Shown here: piece after piece, positions 25,006-33,099 of the stretch
Position numbering within the stretch: position 1 is the stretch's first letter
Layout of the letters: each line of letters begins with the position of its first letter
Assembly (NCBI GenBank): GCA_015660855.1
Contig: JACSDG010000090.1
Span: 1 to 34,435 of the forward strand
Length of the DNA: 34,435 nt
DNA from: Magnetococcales bacterium
Lineage (GTDB): Bacteria; Pseudomonadota; Magnetococcia; Magnetococcales; UBA8363
Direction of reading: 5' to 3'
Program-made: the position numbers and the translations under genes
The notes under the pieces: generated by a model
What the model was told of the DNA's origin: nothing
Databases searched by the model: none
What the model saw: the letters and a program-made list of their open reading frames with translations, nothing else

Positions 25006-25321
25006 TTCGTACAAGTACGGAAATATACTAGAACAACCTTAAAGGTCTTGTCTAGTCGAAGTTATTGCTTTCAGAAGATAAAGGATAACGCAAGAAGAGA
25101 AAAATCCCCGGTTCGACAACTCCGGGGGTGAGAACCCCACACAAGGTTGGGCCAGGAAGCTTTTAGGCGGGAGCCTTGGACATGTGCCGCCCGCCCCCGG
25201 AGTGGCATATAAACCGCACATCATAGTCGCAATTCTACCCCAGCTCGGCCATAAAAGCACCAAGCTGGGATAGGATGGGCAAAATCCCCTTGTGTTTGAA
25301 GGTTCTCAGTCTTCAAACGCA
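25006..25321 (+). ncRNA. Candidate structured RNA with at least six hairpins and possible long-range pairing
   Basis: No coding region fits here, but complementary segments are unusually dense. Hairpins: 25006-25022; 25028-25055 (CTAGAACAA against TTGTCTAG, one bulge); 25061-25089 (GTTATTGCTTT against AAAGGATAAC); 25106-25127 (CCCCGG/CCGGGG); 25232-25276, about 13 bp with one mismatch, built on CCCAGCT/AGCTGGG; and 25291-25321, about 11 bp built on GTTTGAAG/CTTCAAAC. ACACAAGG (25139-25146) can pair with CCTTGTGT (25288-25295). ATGTGC (25182-25187) can pair with GCACAT (25216-25221), and GGCGGG (25166-25171) with CCCGCC (25190-25195). The last two compete, as may the long-range pair and the final hairpin. 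The strand is not proven. The layout recalls large guide-type RNAs such as HEARO/omega RNA, but no IscB or TnpB gene follows. Confidence 0.5.
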
Positions 25322-25324
25322 GAC

Positions 25325-25510
25325 TATCAAAACAAGTCACCGCATGTCAATATTTTATTTATTTATTTAGAGCATTTTTCTGTCTAACTGTAGAAATAAT
25401 TAGCCTATGATTTTTTATATAGTGTCTTAGAATAAAATATAAACCCATATAAGGATGACCCTCCCTTAATCCTATCAATGATTTTTTGTTTTTGCTAAAC
25501 TTTAGCTTTT
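25325..25510. other. AT-rich spacer, no gene seen
   Basis: This stretch, with runs such as TATTTTATTTATTTATTTAG, is clearly richer in A+T than the neighbouring genes. The only open frames are short and have no coding character. A partial tail module (TTGCTAAACTTTAGCTTTTC) sits near 25491-25510. The low GC suggests relaxed or foreign sequence beside the candidate RNA. Confidence 0.5.
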
Positions 25511-25555
25511 CAGGCGCTCCAGAATGCACAAAGATCCAGACAGGGAAAAATCCAG

Positions 25556-25668
25556 AGAACATAATGCCCTTCGGGCAAAAAAACAAAATCAAAACCCTGG
25601 GGCTGCGCCCCTAGACCCCCCTTGGGGGGCAGTAAAATCAAAATCAAAGTCAAAAGAAGAACCGATAC
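25556..25668 (+). repeat. Mosaic hairpin repeat, copy 9 (5' modules only)
   Basis: The GCCC-TTC-GGGC, GGGGC-TGC-GCCCC and CCCCCC-TT-GGGGGG modules and three hexamer units are present. The copy then ends at AAGAAGAACC and joins directly to CGATACGTAAATG, which looks like the end of the tail module. The TTGGAGGC hairpin and palindrome are missing, so this is an internal deletion. Confidence 0.88.
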
Positions 25669-25867
25669 GTAAATGTGGTGGCCATCGACACCAAAAAACA
25701 CCCGATACCGCCAGATCAACAATCAAAAGGGAAGGACAGCGATGTAAGAAAAGGACATCTACTTTGGAAGACGAAAAGGAGTATCTGCCCTGAAAGGGAG
25801 AAAAGGAACGACCACTTTGGAAGGTAAAAAGGATCCGACTTGCAGGGCCTTCCGGGCCTGGGGGCGG

Positions 25868-26035
25868 CTAATCCATCAGCTCACCCCAGACACCCGGAAA
25901 CACCCCTGAAAAAAATTTTGCATCCACTACACCGGCCCACCCCTCTTGATGAACCGAGGCAAAAGCCCACCAGCGCACTATCCGCTCCTTGAAACCCGGC
26001 GGCTCCTCCGACGGTAACCCGCCGTGAAACCGCAC
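25868..26035 (-). pseudogene. Possible gene remnant or short ORF downstream of the cold-shock gene
   Basis: A minus-strand frame is open from inside the cold-shock gene to a TAG at 25868. It reads as protein-like sequence including EEPPGFKERIVRWWAF and SVHQEGWAGVVDAKFF. No ATG with a ribosome site exists; the best start is a GTG at 26035 without Shine-Dalgarno, giving 55 residues. CGGCGG/CCGCCG arms (about 25998-26033) also form a hairpin here. It may be the tail of a lost gene. I do not recognise the family. The stretch 25669-25867 next to it shows nothing recognisable. Confidence 0.2.
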
Positions 26036-26085
26036 CTGACGCCGATCGGGTGGATCTACTTGGTCATGGCTCTGAGATAAGGAAT

Positions 26086-26295
26086 CTACACCACCTCCAC
26101 ATCGTTGGCCTGGAGACCTTTTTGGCCTTGCACTACGGTGAACTCGACTTTTTGCCCTTCCTTCAGTGAGCGAAAGCCGTCACTTTTGATCGAAGAGAAG
26201 TGAACAAATACGTCTTCACCATGCTCACGGGCGATGAATCCAAACCCCTTACTATCGTTGAACCACTTGACGGTTCCTGTTTCCCTATCAGACAT
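26086..26295 (-). CDS. cspA: Cold-shock domain protein
   Basis: The 69-residue single cold-shock-domain protein binds single-stranded RNA/DNA. It has the family opening [16 protein letters not shown] (RNP1), then DVFVHFSSI (RNP2), and ends [14 protein letters not shown]. The frame is open to 26367, but the ATG at 26295, with AGGAG about 10 nt upstream, gives the standard length. A long AT-rich leader (26296-26375) precedes it, as is common for csp genes, and could mediate cold control. The cspA label means the family, not a proven orthologue. Confidence 0.93.
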   Translation of the reverse strand: MSDRETGTVKWFNDSKGFGFIAREHGEDVFVHFSSIKSDGFRSLKEGQKVEFTVVQGQKGLQANDVEVV

Positions 26296-26375
26296 GTATG
26301 AAAAACTCCTGTTGGTTTGATCAATGTACGCCATGTTTATAACATGTCGCAGCCCAGATGAAAACAAATTTGTGC

Positions 26376-26427
26376 AAAAAAAAGGGCGTTTCGAAAAAAT
26401 AATTTAAAAATAGCGAAAAAACACCCT
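26376..26427 (-). terminator. Candidate Rho-independent terminator after the rhodanese gene
   Basis: In the minus-strand transcript AGGGUGUUU pairs with AAACGCCCU (one G-U pair) and is followed directly by eight or so U residues. The loop is long (about 27 nt) and AT-rich. It lies 57 nt after the stop of the rhodanese-domain gene and upstream of csp, so it would separate the two genes. Confidence 0.45.
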
Positions 26428-26483
26428 CTTCTGCGTACCTTCACCCCACCACGAACCCAAAGATTCGACCCGATGCAGCCCCC

Positions 26484-26951
26484 TCAGAACCAACGTTGCC
26501 AAAAAGTGCGCCGGTCCAACAAACCCCGCAGGACATGCCGGCACCGCTCCGCAGGCGTCGCCAAACTTGACAATTCCGCGACAAAACGTACCCCGTTACG
26601 CAACCTGCGGGTCAAACGGGCAATCTCTGCCTGATAAGCCTCCCAGCCCCCCTTCAAGATCAATAATTCCAGATTCAACTCGGGATTTTTTTCAATAAAC
26701 AGCTTCGCCGCCCTTTCGCTGAAAAGACCGTGTTCACACACCAACGCCAAAGGTTGCCGAGCCTGGAATTCCACCCCGAGCATGTCCTGTATCCAGGCGG
26801 CGTCCTCGTAGAAAATATCATAGTCGAACTGCGTAGGAATGGTGCCGGGAATGGCACGGGAATAGTCCCCGCGAAAATCAATGATCCGCATGGGCGACCC
26901 TTGAGCCACCATTTCCAAAAATTTTTTCGCGCTAACCCTTTTGATCTTCAT
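26484..26951 (-). CDS. Rhodanese-like domain protein
   Basis: The 155-residue cytosolic protein has a rhodanese fold: MRIIDFRGDYSRAIPGTIP, then the active-site loop LALVCEHGLFSERAA with the likely persulfide Cys, and LILKGGWEAYQAEI. It should move sulfane sulfur or act as a related phosphatase-like domain. The C-terminal 45 residues (RLTRRLRNGVRFVAEL to WQRWF) are a basic helical extension not required by the core fold. Repeat copy 10 lies immediately upstream of the ATG. Confidence 0.85.
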   Translation of the reverse strand: MKIKRVSAKKFLEMVAQGSPMRIIDFRGDYSRAIPGTIPTQFDYDIFYEDAAWIQDMLGVEFQARQPLALVCEHGLFSERAAKLFIEKNPELNLELLILKGGWEAYQAEIARLTRRLRNGVRFVAELSSLATPAERCRHVLRGLLDRRTFWQRWF

Positions 26952-26976
26952 GGTCTAGCTCTACGCAATAAACATT

Positions 26977-27082
26977 GAACATGATGCCCTGCGGACAAGA
27001 ACCAAAACCTTGGGGCACTGCCCCAAACCCCGCCGGAGGGGATGATCCCCCCCTTAACCCCCGCAAAAATTTTTACCAAACC
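26977..27082 (+). repeat. Mosaic hairpin repeat, copy 10 (type 2)
   Basis: This variant lacks the GGGGC, CCCCCC and hexamer modules. GAACATGATGCCC leads into ACAAGAACCAAAACC, a TTGGGGCACTGCCCCAA hairpin (in place of TTGGAGGC...GCCTCCAA), CCCCGCCGG, GGGGATGATCCCCCC and the tail AAAAATTTTTACCAAAC. It matches the first part of copy 6 and of copy 11. The remaining sequence to hicA (27083-27224) shows nothing recognisable. Confidence 0.88.
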
Positions 27083-27231
27083 AATCTTTAGACGCGCCCT
27101 GGTGGTTGCCGGGTAGGTAGCCGATAGATCGTCCCCCAATCCCATCCTGTTTGCGACGATTTCCAGAAGGAGACAAAGGGACCACTGCCGCAACCTTGGC
27201 TGTGGTGTCAAGGGGGATACGTTCTTGTTTT

Positions 27232-27253
27232 ATAGTATTACATTTGATACTAT
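27232..27253. promoter_or_regulatory. Operator-like palindrome upstream of hicA
   Basis: ATAGTAT (27232-27238) and ATACTAT (27247-27253) form a perfect 7-bp inverted repeat with an 8-nt spacer, ending 7 nt before the hicA ATG. TATAGT and GATACT inside it resemble -10 boxes. Toxin-antitoxin operons are usually autorepressed by the antitoxin's DNA-binding domain at such sites, so this is the likely HicB operator (inference). Confidence 0.6.
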
Positions 27254-27260
27254 CCCTTGC

Positions 27261-27488
27261 ATGAACACTTCCGCCAAACTTTTTGCAGCAATGAGTCGCA
27301 ACCCATTGGACTGGCGGATTGAACAGATTCAGACGGTTGCGCGGCAGCACGGAATTGTCTGGCGGCAACATGGAACGAGTCATTGTCAATTTGTTCGTAG
27401 AGATGGGAAAGTGATGTCCATCCCTGCCAAAAAGCCCATAAAACCTGTCTACATCAAAAATTTTGTCCAGTTCGTAAAGGGAGAGTAA
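27261..27488 (+). CDS. hicA: HicA-type mRNA interferase toxin
   Basis: The 75-residue dsRBD-like toxin cleaves mRNA. The conserved GTSHCQF segment carries the catalytic His (usual form GSHH or GTSH), followed by VMSIPAKKPIKPVYIKNF, the usual strand-helix end of the family. The chosen ATG at 27261 lies just after the palindrome; an in-frame upstream ATG at 27225 would begin before the operator and is unlikely. The antitoxin gene starts 3 nt after its stop. Confidence 0.85.
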   Translation: MNTSAKLFAAMSRNPLDWRIEQIQTVARQHGIVWRQHGTSHCQFVRRDGKVMSIPAKKPIKPVYIKNFVQFVKGE

Positions 27489-27491
27489 ACC

Positions 27492-27869
27492 ATGCACAAC
27501 CTTGAGGAGTACCCGTTTGAAATCAGACCCTTGACGAAAGATGAAGGTAGCGGATTTCTCATTTCCTTTACCGATTTCAATGAGTGTTGTTCCGACGGGG
27601 AAACCCCCCAGGAGGCTATTGAAAATGGCATGGACGCATTGCGAGGCGTCATTTTGACTCTTGAAGAACTCGGGCATCCAGTCCCGGCTCCCGGCTCTGG
27701 CGGGCACTCCGGCAAATTCGTGACCAGGGTTCCGAAAACATTGCACTCCAAACTTGTCACCAGAGCGCGGCGCGAAGGTGTGAGCCTCAATGCGCTGGTT
27801 ACAGCGTTGTTGGCTGAGGGAATCGGGGATGCACAAGGCCGTGAAAGGAAAAGCGCGACGGCAATCTGA
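27492..27869 (+). CDS. hicB: HicB-type antitoxin
   Basis: The 125-residue protein has an N-terminal HicB fold: EEYPFEIRPLTKDEGSGFLISFTDF, then NECCSDGETPQEAIENGMDAL, the degenerate RNase H-like part that blocks HicA. The C-terminal half, FVTRVPKTLHSKLVTRARREG plus SLNALVTALLAEG, is a ribbon-helix-helix DNA-binding domain. It should neutralise the toxin and repress the operon through the upstream palindrome. It is complete and not obviously degraded. Confidence 0.92.
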   Translation: MHNLEEYPFEIRPLTKDEGSGFLISFTDFNECCSDGETPQEAIENGMDALRGVILTLEELGHPVPAPGSGGHSGKFVTRVPKTLHSKLVTRARREGVSLNALVTALLAEGIGDAQGRERKSATAI

Positions 27870-27965
27870 GGCTCCCTGATCCATATTGCGACCCCCTTTT
27901 AGCGATGGTGCAAACGTGATGTTCTAAACGGAGCATGAAAGCTTTTTTGTTTATTATCAAAAAAA

Positions 27966-28120
27966 GAACCTTGGGGCGCGGCCCCAAACCCCGTCGGGGG
28001 GGATGATCCCCCATATGCGCTAACATAGACTTTTGAACATGATGCCCTTCGGGCAAAGAAACAAAATCAAAACCCTGGGGCTGCGCCCCTAGAAAAAATT
28101 TTTACCAAACTTTATTTTTC
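27966..28120 (+). repeat. Mosaic hairpin repeat, copy 11 (type 2 plus half of the TIR element)
   Basis: A type-2 start (CCTTGGGGCGCGGCCCCAA hairpin, GGGGGGGATGATCCCCC) runs into CCCATATGCGCTAACAT (28010-28026) and the GCCC-TTC-GGGC and GGGGC-TGC-GCCCC modules. It then jumps from CCCCTAG straight to AAAAAATTTTTACC and the tail. The right terminal inverted repeat is absent, unlike copies 2 and 6. Confidence 0.88.
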
Positions 28121-28129
28121 CATTACATT

Positions 28130-30319
28130 TCAAGAAGGCGCAGGAAGAGCCAATCCCGAACCAGACTCTATCACTTTATGACTGTCAAACGCCGAACCAC
28201 CGGAACGATAACCCACCGCCGTTGCAGGCGGAAGCTTGAAGAAGGAAATATTTTCCAAAAGTTCTTCGGACTTGGCCGCAAGAGATTCCGCCGTCTGAGC
28301 CACACCGGCGGCAACGGTGGCGTTGGCCTGAATGGCGTGATCCAACTGTTGCAAAGCGGTGTTGATCTGCCCAATGCCCGTGTTTTGTTCAACCGAGGCG
28401 GTGCTGATCTCCTGCACCAGGCTGGAAGTTCGACGAATTTCCGGCAACAAAGCTTCCAACATCTGCCCGGCTTTTTCCGAAACCTCCACCGTGGTCGCCG
28501 AAAGCTGGCCAATCTCCCCGGCAGCGGTTTGGCTGCGTTCGGCCAGTTTGCGCACCTCAGCCGCCACCACCGCAAAACCTTTGCCATGCTCCCCGGCACG
28601 CGCCGCCTCGATGGCGGCATTCAAAGCCAAAAGATTGGTTTGCCGGGCAATCTCCTCGATGATGGAAATTTTGCTGGCAATCTCTTTCATGGCTTTGACC
28701 GCTTTGGCCACCGCCGCACCACTCTCGTTGGCGTTGATGGCCACCTGGGATGATGTTTTTTCCGTCTGTTTGGCGTTGTCCATGCTCTGTTGCAGATTTC
28801 CCGACATTTCCTCCATGGCCGACGAGGTCTCCTCAACCGAGGCTGCCTGTTGCTGGGTCCCGTCCGAAAGTACACGCCCCCTCTCATTCAAATCTTCACT
28901 TTCCGCCGCCACCCCCTCCGCAACCGTTTTGACGCTGACCGCCACCTCCCTGAGCTTGATCACCAACATCTGAATCCCCCGCAGCAACTGGCTGCACAAT
29001 TCATCCCGGGTACACTGCGCATTCACGCTGACAGTCAGATCCCCTTCCACCAGTCGGTTGGTAGCGGCGACCGCCTGATGAATAGGTTTCAAAATTGAAG
29101 ACGTGAGAGACCAGGCAAGAAAAATCACAACGAAAACCGTCGCCGCAGCGACAATAAGAGCCAACATGCGCGTCGTCCTTGCCGCTTTCTCCGTACTCGC
29201 CCGGACTACCTTACCGTCCTCTTCAACTCGTGCTAAACTTTCCTGAAACACACCAGACAATTTTGCTTCTTGTTCCTCAATGGCACTCTTGATCGTTACA
29301 ATCTGTTTGCTATCCGCAACCAACGCATCAAACGCCTCCGCGTATTTTTTAAGGTCCGCCGACATCTTTTCCTTGTCTTGATCCGCAATTTGCGAGCCTT
29401 CCACCAGTTTTTTTATCTTATCAATTTCCTTGTGGGTGGAATCCACATATTTTTGCGCTCCCCGAAGAAGAAAATCCTTCTCGTGACGGCGCATGGTCAA
29501 ATAGCTTTCATTGATCCCAAAGACATAATTATCCGCCAGTTTTTTTTCCACGCCCCTCCCGGCATCCGACAACTGTTTGCCTGTTTCAGGGGTTACCTTG
29601 CCTTCCTTATCCAGAAGAACATAGTCTGCAAATGCCTTCTCGTAGGCTGTGATACCATCAACAAGCACCTTCTTCAACTCTGGCGTAACCGAGGATTTTT
29701 CCGTTGCCTTCAAAAAGGAATCCATCCATTTTTTGTGCTTGGACAGATATTCCTCTCCCTTGCGGATTTGATAATCTTTCTCAGCCCGACGTAACTGGAG
29801 AAGAATCATCTGCAATTCCTCCGTGTCCAACTTTTTTATCGTCCCTTCCAAAGCATGGGCCGCCGCGCGAAAGACCCCCTGCAAACCATCCTCAGGAGTC
29901 AACCCCTGTTTTTTCATCGCCTCGACAATCTTGTCAAACTGAACAAGATAGTCATCCATTTTCACTTTAATTGCTTTCACATTTTCAAGGCCGCCCAGAT
30001 CGTTGTCCAGGCGATCAAGTTCTTCCAACTCGGTAAAGTTAACGTCGGCCTCCTTACGCAATTTATTGACACTCTCCACGCTCTCCAGTTTGCGTGTTTC
30101 AACAAACTCCGCCTGCTCATGCCGAATTTCCAAAACCACCCGGTTGATGTCAATCAGATGAACATTTTTCTCTTTTGTCACATCAATCAGATGAGAAAAC
30201 CCACCGCTCAACTCAGTCATGGCAAAATTAAACATTGCAATGACTATTATAAACATTGCGGTTATAATACCAAATACCATGTTCATTTTCGAGCCAACCT
30301 TCATATCCAGAACAGCCAT
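28130..30319 (-). CDS. Methyl-accepting chemotaxis protein with HBM-type sensor domain
   Basis: This 729-residue transmembrane chemoreceptor has TM1 at about residues 13-35 and a long helical periplasmic domain at about 40-375. The latter contains paired helices [17 protein letters not shown] and [15 protein letters not shown], the mark of helical bimodular (HBM) sensors that bind organic acids or amines. TM2 is near 385-405, then a HAMP domain. The signalling tip [18 protein letters not shown] and [16 protein letters not shown] near 555-600 is canonical and contacts CheA/CheW. No CheR/CheB-binding pentapeptide is visible at the C-terminus (ends LALPAPS). GGGTGAT precedes the ATG. The gene ends inside the flank of repeat copy 11. 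Ligand unknown. Confidence 0.94.
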   Translation of the reverse strand: MAVLDMKVGSKMNMVFGIITAMFIIVIAMFNFAMTELSGGFSHLIDVTKEKNVHLIDINRVVLEIRHEQAEFVETRKLESVESVNKLRKEADVNFTELEELDRLDNDLGGLENVKAIKVKMDDYLVQFDKIVEAMKKQGLTPEDGLQGVFRAAAHALEGTIKKLDTEELQMILLQLRRAEKDYQIRKGEEYLSKHKKWMDSFLKATEKSSVTPELKKVLVDGITAYEKAFADYVLLDKEGKVTPETGKQLSDAGRGVEKKLADNYVFGINESYLTMRRHEKDFLLRGAQKYVDSTHKEIDKIKKLVEGSQIADQDKEKMSADLKKYAEAFDALVADSKQIVTIKSAIEEQEAKLSGVFQESLARVEEDGKVVRASTEKAARTTRMLALIVAAATVFVVIFLAWSLTSSILKPIHQAVAATNRLVEGDLTVSVNAQCTRDELCSQLLRGIQMLVIKLREVAVSVKTVAEGVAAESEDLNERGRVLSDGTQQQAASVEETSSAMEEMSGNLQQSMDNAKQTEKTSSQVAINANESGAAVAKAVKAMKEIASKISIIEEIARQTNLLALNAAIEAARAGEHGKGFAVVAAEVRKLAERSQTAAGEIGQLSATTVEVSEKAGQMLEALLPEIRRTSSLVQEISTASVEQNTGIGQINTALQQLDHAIQANATVAAGVAQTAESLAAKSEELLENISFFKLPPATAVGYRSGGSAFDSHKVIESGSGLALPAPS

Positions 30320-30427
30320 ATATCACCCTTCAAAAAAGATTGAAAAAACCCGCAGCTCCGCCCCCTCTGTAGGTTAGTGGCTATCATGGAGGAAGATCAA
30401 GAGGAAAAAATATATTCTATTACAGAT

Positions 30428-31258
30428 CTAATGATTTTTATCGCCCGTTTCCGTATCTGTCATTGCCAGGGCGGAAGAACGTATCCAGGTATTGCGGCCG
30501 TTGGCCAGAAGGATCCGGGTCCAGTCTTCCCGTCGATCCATCACCTCAACCTCGGTGCCGGCGGGCAATGGATTGGCAAAACTGGCTGGGGCGTTGATGG
30601 AATCGGCAGCGCGGGCCAAAGTTTCTTCCTGGATGATCACCCCATGGCCGACCCCCTCCCCAGCGAAAAAACCTTGTGTGACGATCAACAACCAAAGCAG
30701 GACAGGCAACAGAGTCACATAACGCGCAAGCAGACTGCCAAAGCGGACGGCCACGGCAATACCTCCCGCAGCCAGCAAAAAACACACACCACCCCAGGCA
30801 CTGCGTTGGGCAACGGAAAAAACCCGCCACCAGGAAAGAAAACTGTCCCAAACTCCTTCCTCCACCGGACGCGGCACCCAGGATGGCAACATCTCTCGCG
30901 CATGGTGAAGATTGATCCGGGAACGCTCATGGCCAGGGTCCAGCAACAAAGCCCGCCGAAACGCCAATACCGCCTGCCCCATATCTCCCCCCTGGAGTGC
31001 CGCAGCACCCAGGTTAGCGTATAAATCGGCATTGGCATCCACTTCTTCCAAAAGCTCCTTGAACAAGCGTGCCGCCTGGCGAAAACCTTCTTTGCGCACT
31101 GCCGGGTCTCCTTCCCCTTGCGCATGCACATAACTGTCAACCGCCTCCTGCACCCGTTCCCTGGGACCGGCCCAAACGCCCTGGCAAACAAAGATCACCG
31201 CCACCCAACCCCACACCACCAGCCAACGCCAAGCCGATTTTTTATCCACGGCATTCAT
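30428..31258 (-). CDS. batE: BatE-like TPR and SH3 membrane protein
   Basis: The 276-residue product has a signal or first membrane segment (about 10-30) and a TPR region (NADLYANLGAAALQGGDMGQ, then RALLLDPGHERSRINL). A pair of membrane helices lies near 150-200. The C-terminal SH3-like domain includes PLPAGTEVEVMDRREDWTRI and NTWIRSSAL. This TPR-TM-SH3 layout is typical of BatE of Bat (Bacteroides aerotolerance) operons, in which the products form a periplasmic/membrane complex with MoxR ATPases and VWA proteins. Its ATG overlaps the batD stop (ATGA). It is the last gene of the operon in this direction. Confidence 0.85.
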   Translation of the reverse strand: MNAVDKKSAWRWLVVWGWVAVIFVCQGVWAGPRERVQEAVDSYVHAQGEGDPAVRKEGFRQAARLFKELLEEVDANADLYANLGAAALQGGDMGQAVLAFRRALLLDPGHERSRINLHHAREMLPSWVPRPVEEGVWDSFLSWWRVFSVAQRSAWGGVCFLLAAGGIAVAVRFGSLLARYVTLLPVLLWLLIVTQGFFAGEGVGHGVIIQEETLARAADSINAPASFANPLPAGTEVEVMDRREDWTRILLANGRNTWIRSSALAMTDTETGDKNH

Positions 31259-33099
31259 GACCCTTCCCCCGCCAACCGTCTGGCCAACGCCACCGCCCTG
31301 GACTTCAACTCTGCCGCCACCCCCCCCGTTCCCCCACGCGGGGCATAGGCCAGATTATCCAATGTTTCAAGGAGTTTATCCAAGTCCCCACGCGGAACAT
31401 CCGCCGCCACCGCTGCCATCCGCCGCAAACAATCGGCCAACTGCCGGGGCGATTCGGCCTGTTGCACTCCCACCACCAACTCCCGCAATATTTTTTTTCG
31501 TCCACTCACCTCTGGGTCCAACCGCGACCGTCGCCACCACCACAACGAAAAACCCAAAAGTGCCAAACCACCCAGATAACTCCCCACCTTGACCCGTGCC
31601 AAAAACCAGGCCGATCCCCCCTTCCCCAACAAAACATCCACATCCCGTTCCACCGCCAGATCGGCCCCCACCCAAGTGGGTAATTCCGTCGTTTTCTTCG
31701 CTGCCGCGACACCTCCAGACCCGGCAACCGTCGGTTTTTCCGGTTCCGACCGGGAGGCAACACCAGAGGAAGGCGTTTTATCTCCCGCTTCACTTTCCTT
31801 GCCCCGCACCACATCCCCCGCCGAAACCATTTTGGCCGCCCCCACCGACAAGGCAATGGGACGGGAATAGGTCGTTTGGAAAACACCCTTGCGCGGATCA
31901 AACCAGGAATAAGCCATGGGGGGAATTTCCCTGACTCCTTCGTGCAACACCCGCACCATCACCTCAAATTTTTTACCGCCATCAACCACCACCCCCGCCA
32001 CATCCCCCTCCGGGACACGAAAATCCCGCTCCGGCAACCCCCCTTCCCCCCCCACCAGGGGCGGCAAAGAGGCCGAAGCCATTGACCCTTCCCCTTTGAG
32101 GGTCAGAGTTAAATGAATGGGATCCCCCACCTGCACCACCGAGCGTTCTGCCGTCACTTCCAAGGTAAAATCCTGACCGATGGCCCCGGCAAAACTGGCA
32201 GGTCGTCCCGCCTCCGGCAACCCCTTCACATGAAGCACCCGTGGCGTATCGGCCACCCGCAACCGCCGCACCTGCGTCGGAGTTCGCTCCCCAAAAAAAC
32301 TGCGCTGCCAACGAATCCCCTCTTCCAAAACAACACTGGCCCCGGGAATGGCATGCTCCCCAGCCTGCAAAGGGATCAAAATTCGATCCACGGTCAACAC
32401 CAGCCAGGAACGCCCATCCCACATCCCCTTGGTGGCCTCGGAGGCATACTTTTTCGCCCCCGCCGGCGATTGAATCACCATGGCATTGCTTTTGGTACCG
32501 CGTTCCACCTCTTCAAACTCAAACTGATCCACCATTTCAAACAGGGGAACCCTCGCCTCATGCCCTACCACACGTTCCACCAAATCTTCCTGAATCCACC
32601 ATTGCAGACGAACGGGAATACGTTGGCCAACAAAAACCGGATCTTCTGGAAAGTTCAGGAGAACCCGTTGATCCCCCCCCGAAGGGATTTCACCAAGTTC
32701 CAAAGTGACCTTCTGGGTGACCGCCTCCTTCCCCCCCTGGGATACACGAAAGGGACCCAAGGTGATTTTTCCGTTTTTTTCCCCTGCATAACGATAATGG
32801 TAGGTAAAGCGCACACTTTTCCACTGGCTGATCTGACCATTGATAATCTGCACGCTGCTGCTGACTTCAGGACTCACCCCCACCAGATCAAGCCGCCCCC
32901 ACGCCGGCGCATCCACGTCCACCTTGGGTTCCGGCGATTCTTCAAACCCCTTGGCGACAACCTCAAGATCCACCGGGACATCGGCATAATACGGCCCCTC
33001 GGCAATCCTTAACCCCGCCTCCTGACCCCAGGCCGAACAGGCCAGCAACAGCCACAGCCATCCAGCCAGCACCGCCAGCCATTGCTTAAAGCCTTTCAC
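31255..33099 (-). CDS. batD: BatD-like large periplasmic protein
   Basis: The 614-residue protein has a signal peptide (about residues 1-26), a long periplasmic beta-rich region with repeated BatD features (FPEDPVFVGQRIPVRLQWW; VGDPIHLTLTLKGEGS; LPERDFRVPEGD), a low-complexity Pro/Gly/Ser spacer and a C-terminal membrane helix (SYLGGLALLGFSLWWWRR) before a cytosolic tail. It is the core of the Bat complex. The start is GTG, overlapping the upstream stop as GTGA with GGAG eight bases upstream; the TTG at 33102 is an alternative. Both junctions (batC-like/batD and batD/batE) are 4-nt overlaps, so the genes are one coupled operon. Confidence 0.87.
   Translation of the reverse strand: MKGFKQWLAVLAGWLWLLLACSAWGQEAGLRIAEGPYYADVPVDLEVVAKGFEESPEPKVDVDAPAWGRLDLVGVSPEVSSSVQIINGQISQWKSVRFTYHYRYAGEKNGKITLGPFRVSQGGKEAVTQKVTLELGEIPSGGDQRVLLNFPEDPVFVGQRIPVRLQWWIQEDLVERVVGHEARVPLFEMVDQFEFEEVERGTKSNAMVIQSPAGAKKYASEATKGMWDGRSWLVLTVDRILIPLQAGEHAIPGASVVLEEGIRWQRSFFGERTPTQVRRLRVADTPRVLHVKGLPEAGRPASFAGAIGQDFTLEVTAERSVVQVGDPIHLTLTLKGEGSMASASLPPLVGGEGGLPERDFRVPEGDVAGVVVDGGKKFEVMVRVLHEGVREIPPMAYSWFDPRKGVFQTTYSRPIALSVGAAKMVSAGDVVRGKESEAGDKTPSSGVASRSEPEKPTVAGSGGVAAAKKTTELPTWVGADLAVERDVDVLLGKGGSAWFLARVKVGSYLGGLALLGFSLWWWRRSRLDPEVSGRKKILRELVVGVQQAESPRQLADCLRRMAAVAADVPRGDLDKLLETLDNLAYAPRGGTGGVAAELKSRAVALARRLAGEGS

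Noticed and set aside
25039-25263. 74-codon minus-strand ORF inside the candidate RNA
   Set aside because: It lies across the predicted stems, has no ribosome site, and its composition is dictated by GC-rich arms. It matches no family I know.
25006-25321. Identification as tmRNA, RNase P or 6S RNA
   Set aside because: There is no tag-coding frame or tRNA-like ends, none of the conserved RNase P core motifs, and no single long bulged hairpin of the 6S type.
25359-25592. 77-codon minus-strand ORF (AT-rich region)
   Set aside because: It begins inside a repeat copy, its N-terminus is repeat sequence and the rest is low-complexity AT-rich DNA. A real gene is unlikely.
27054-27884. 276-codon ORF antisense to hicAB
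   Set aside because: hicA and hicB on the other strand are clear family members; this long frame is a shadow.
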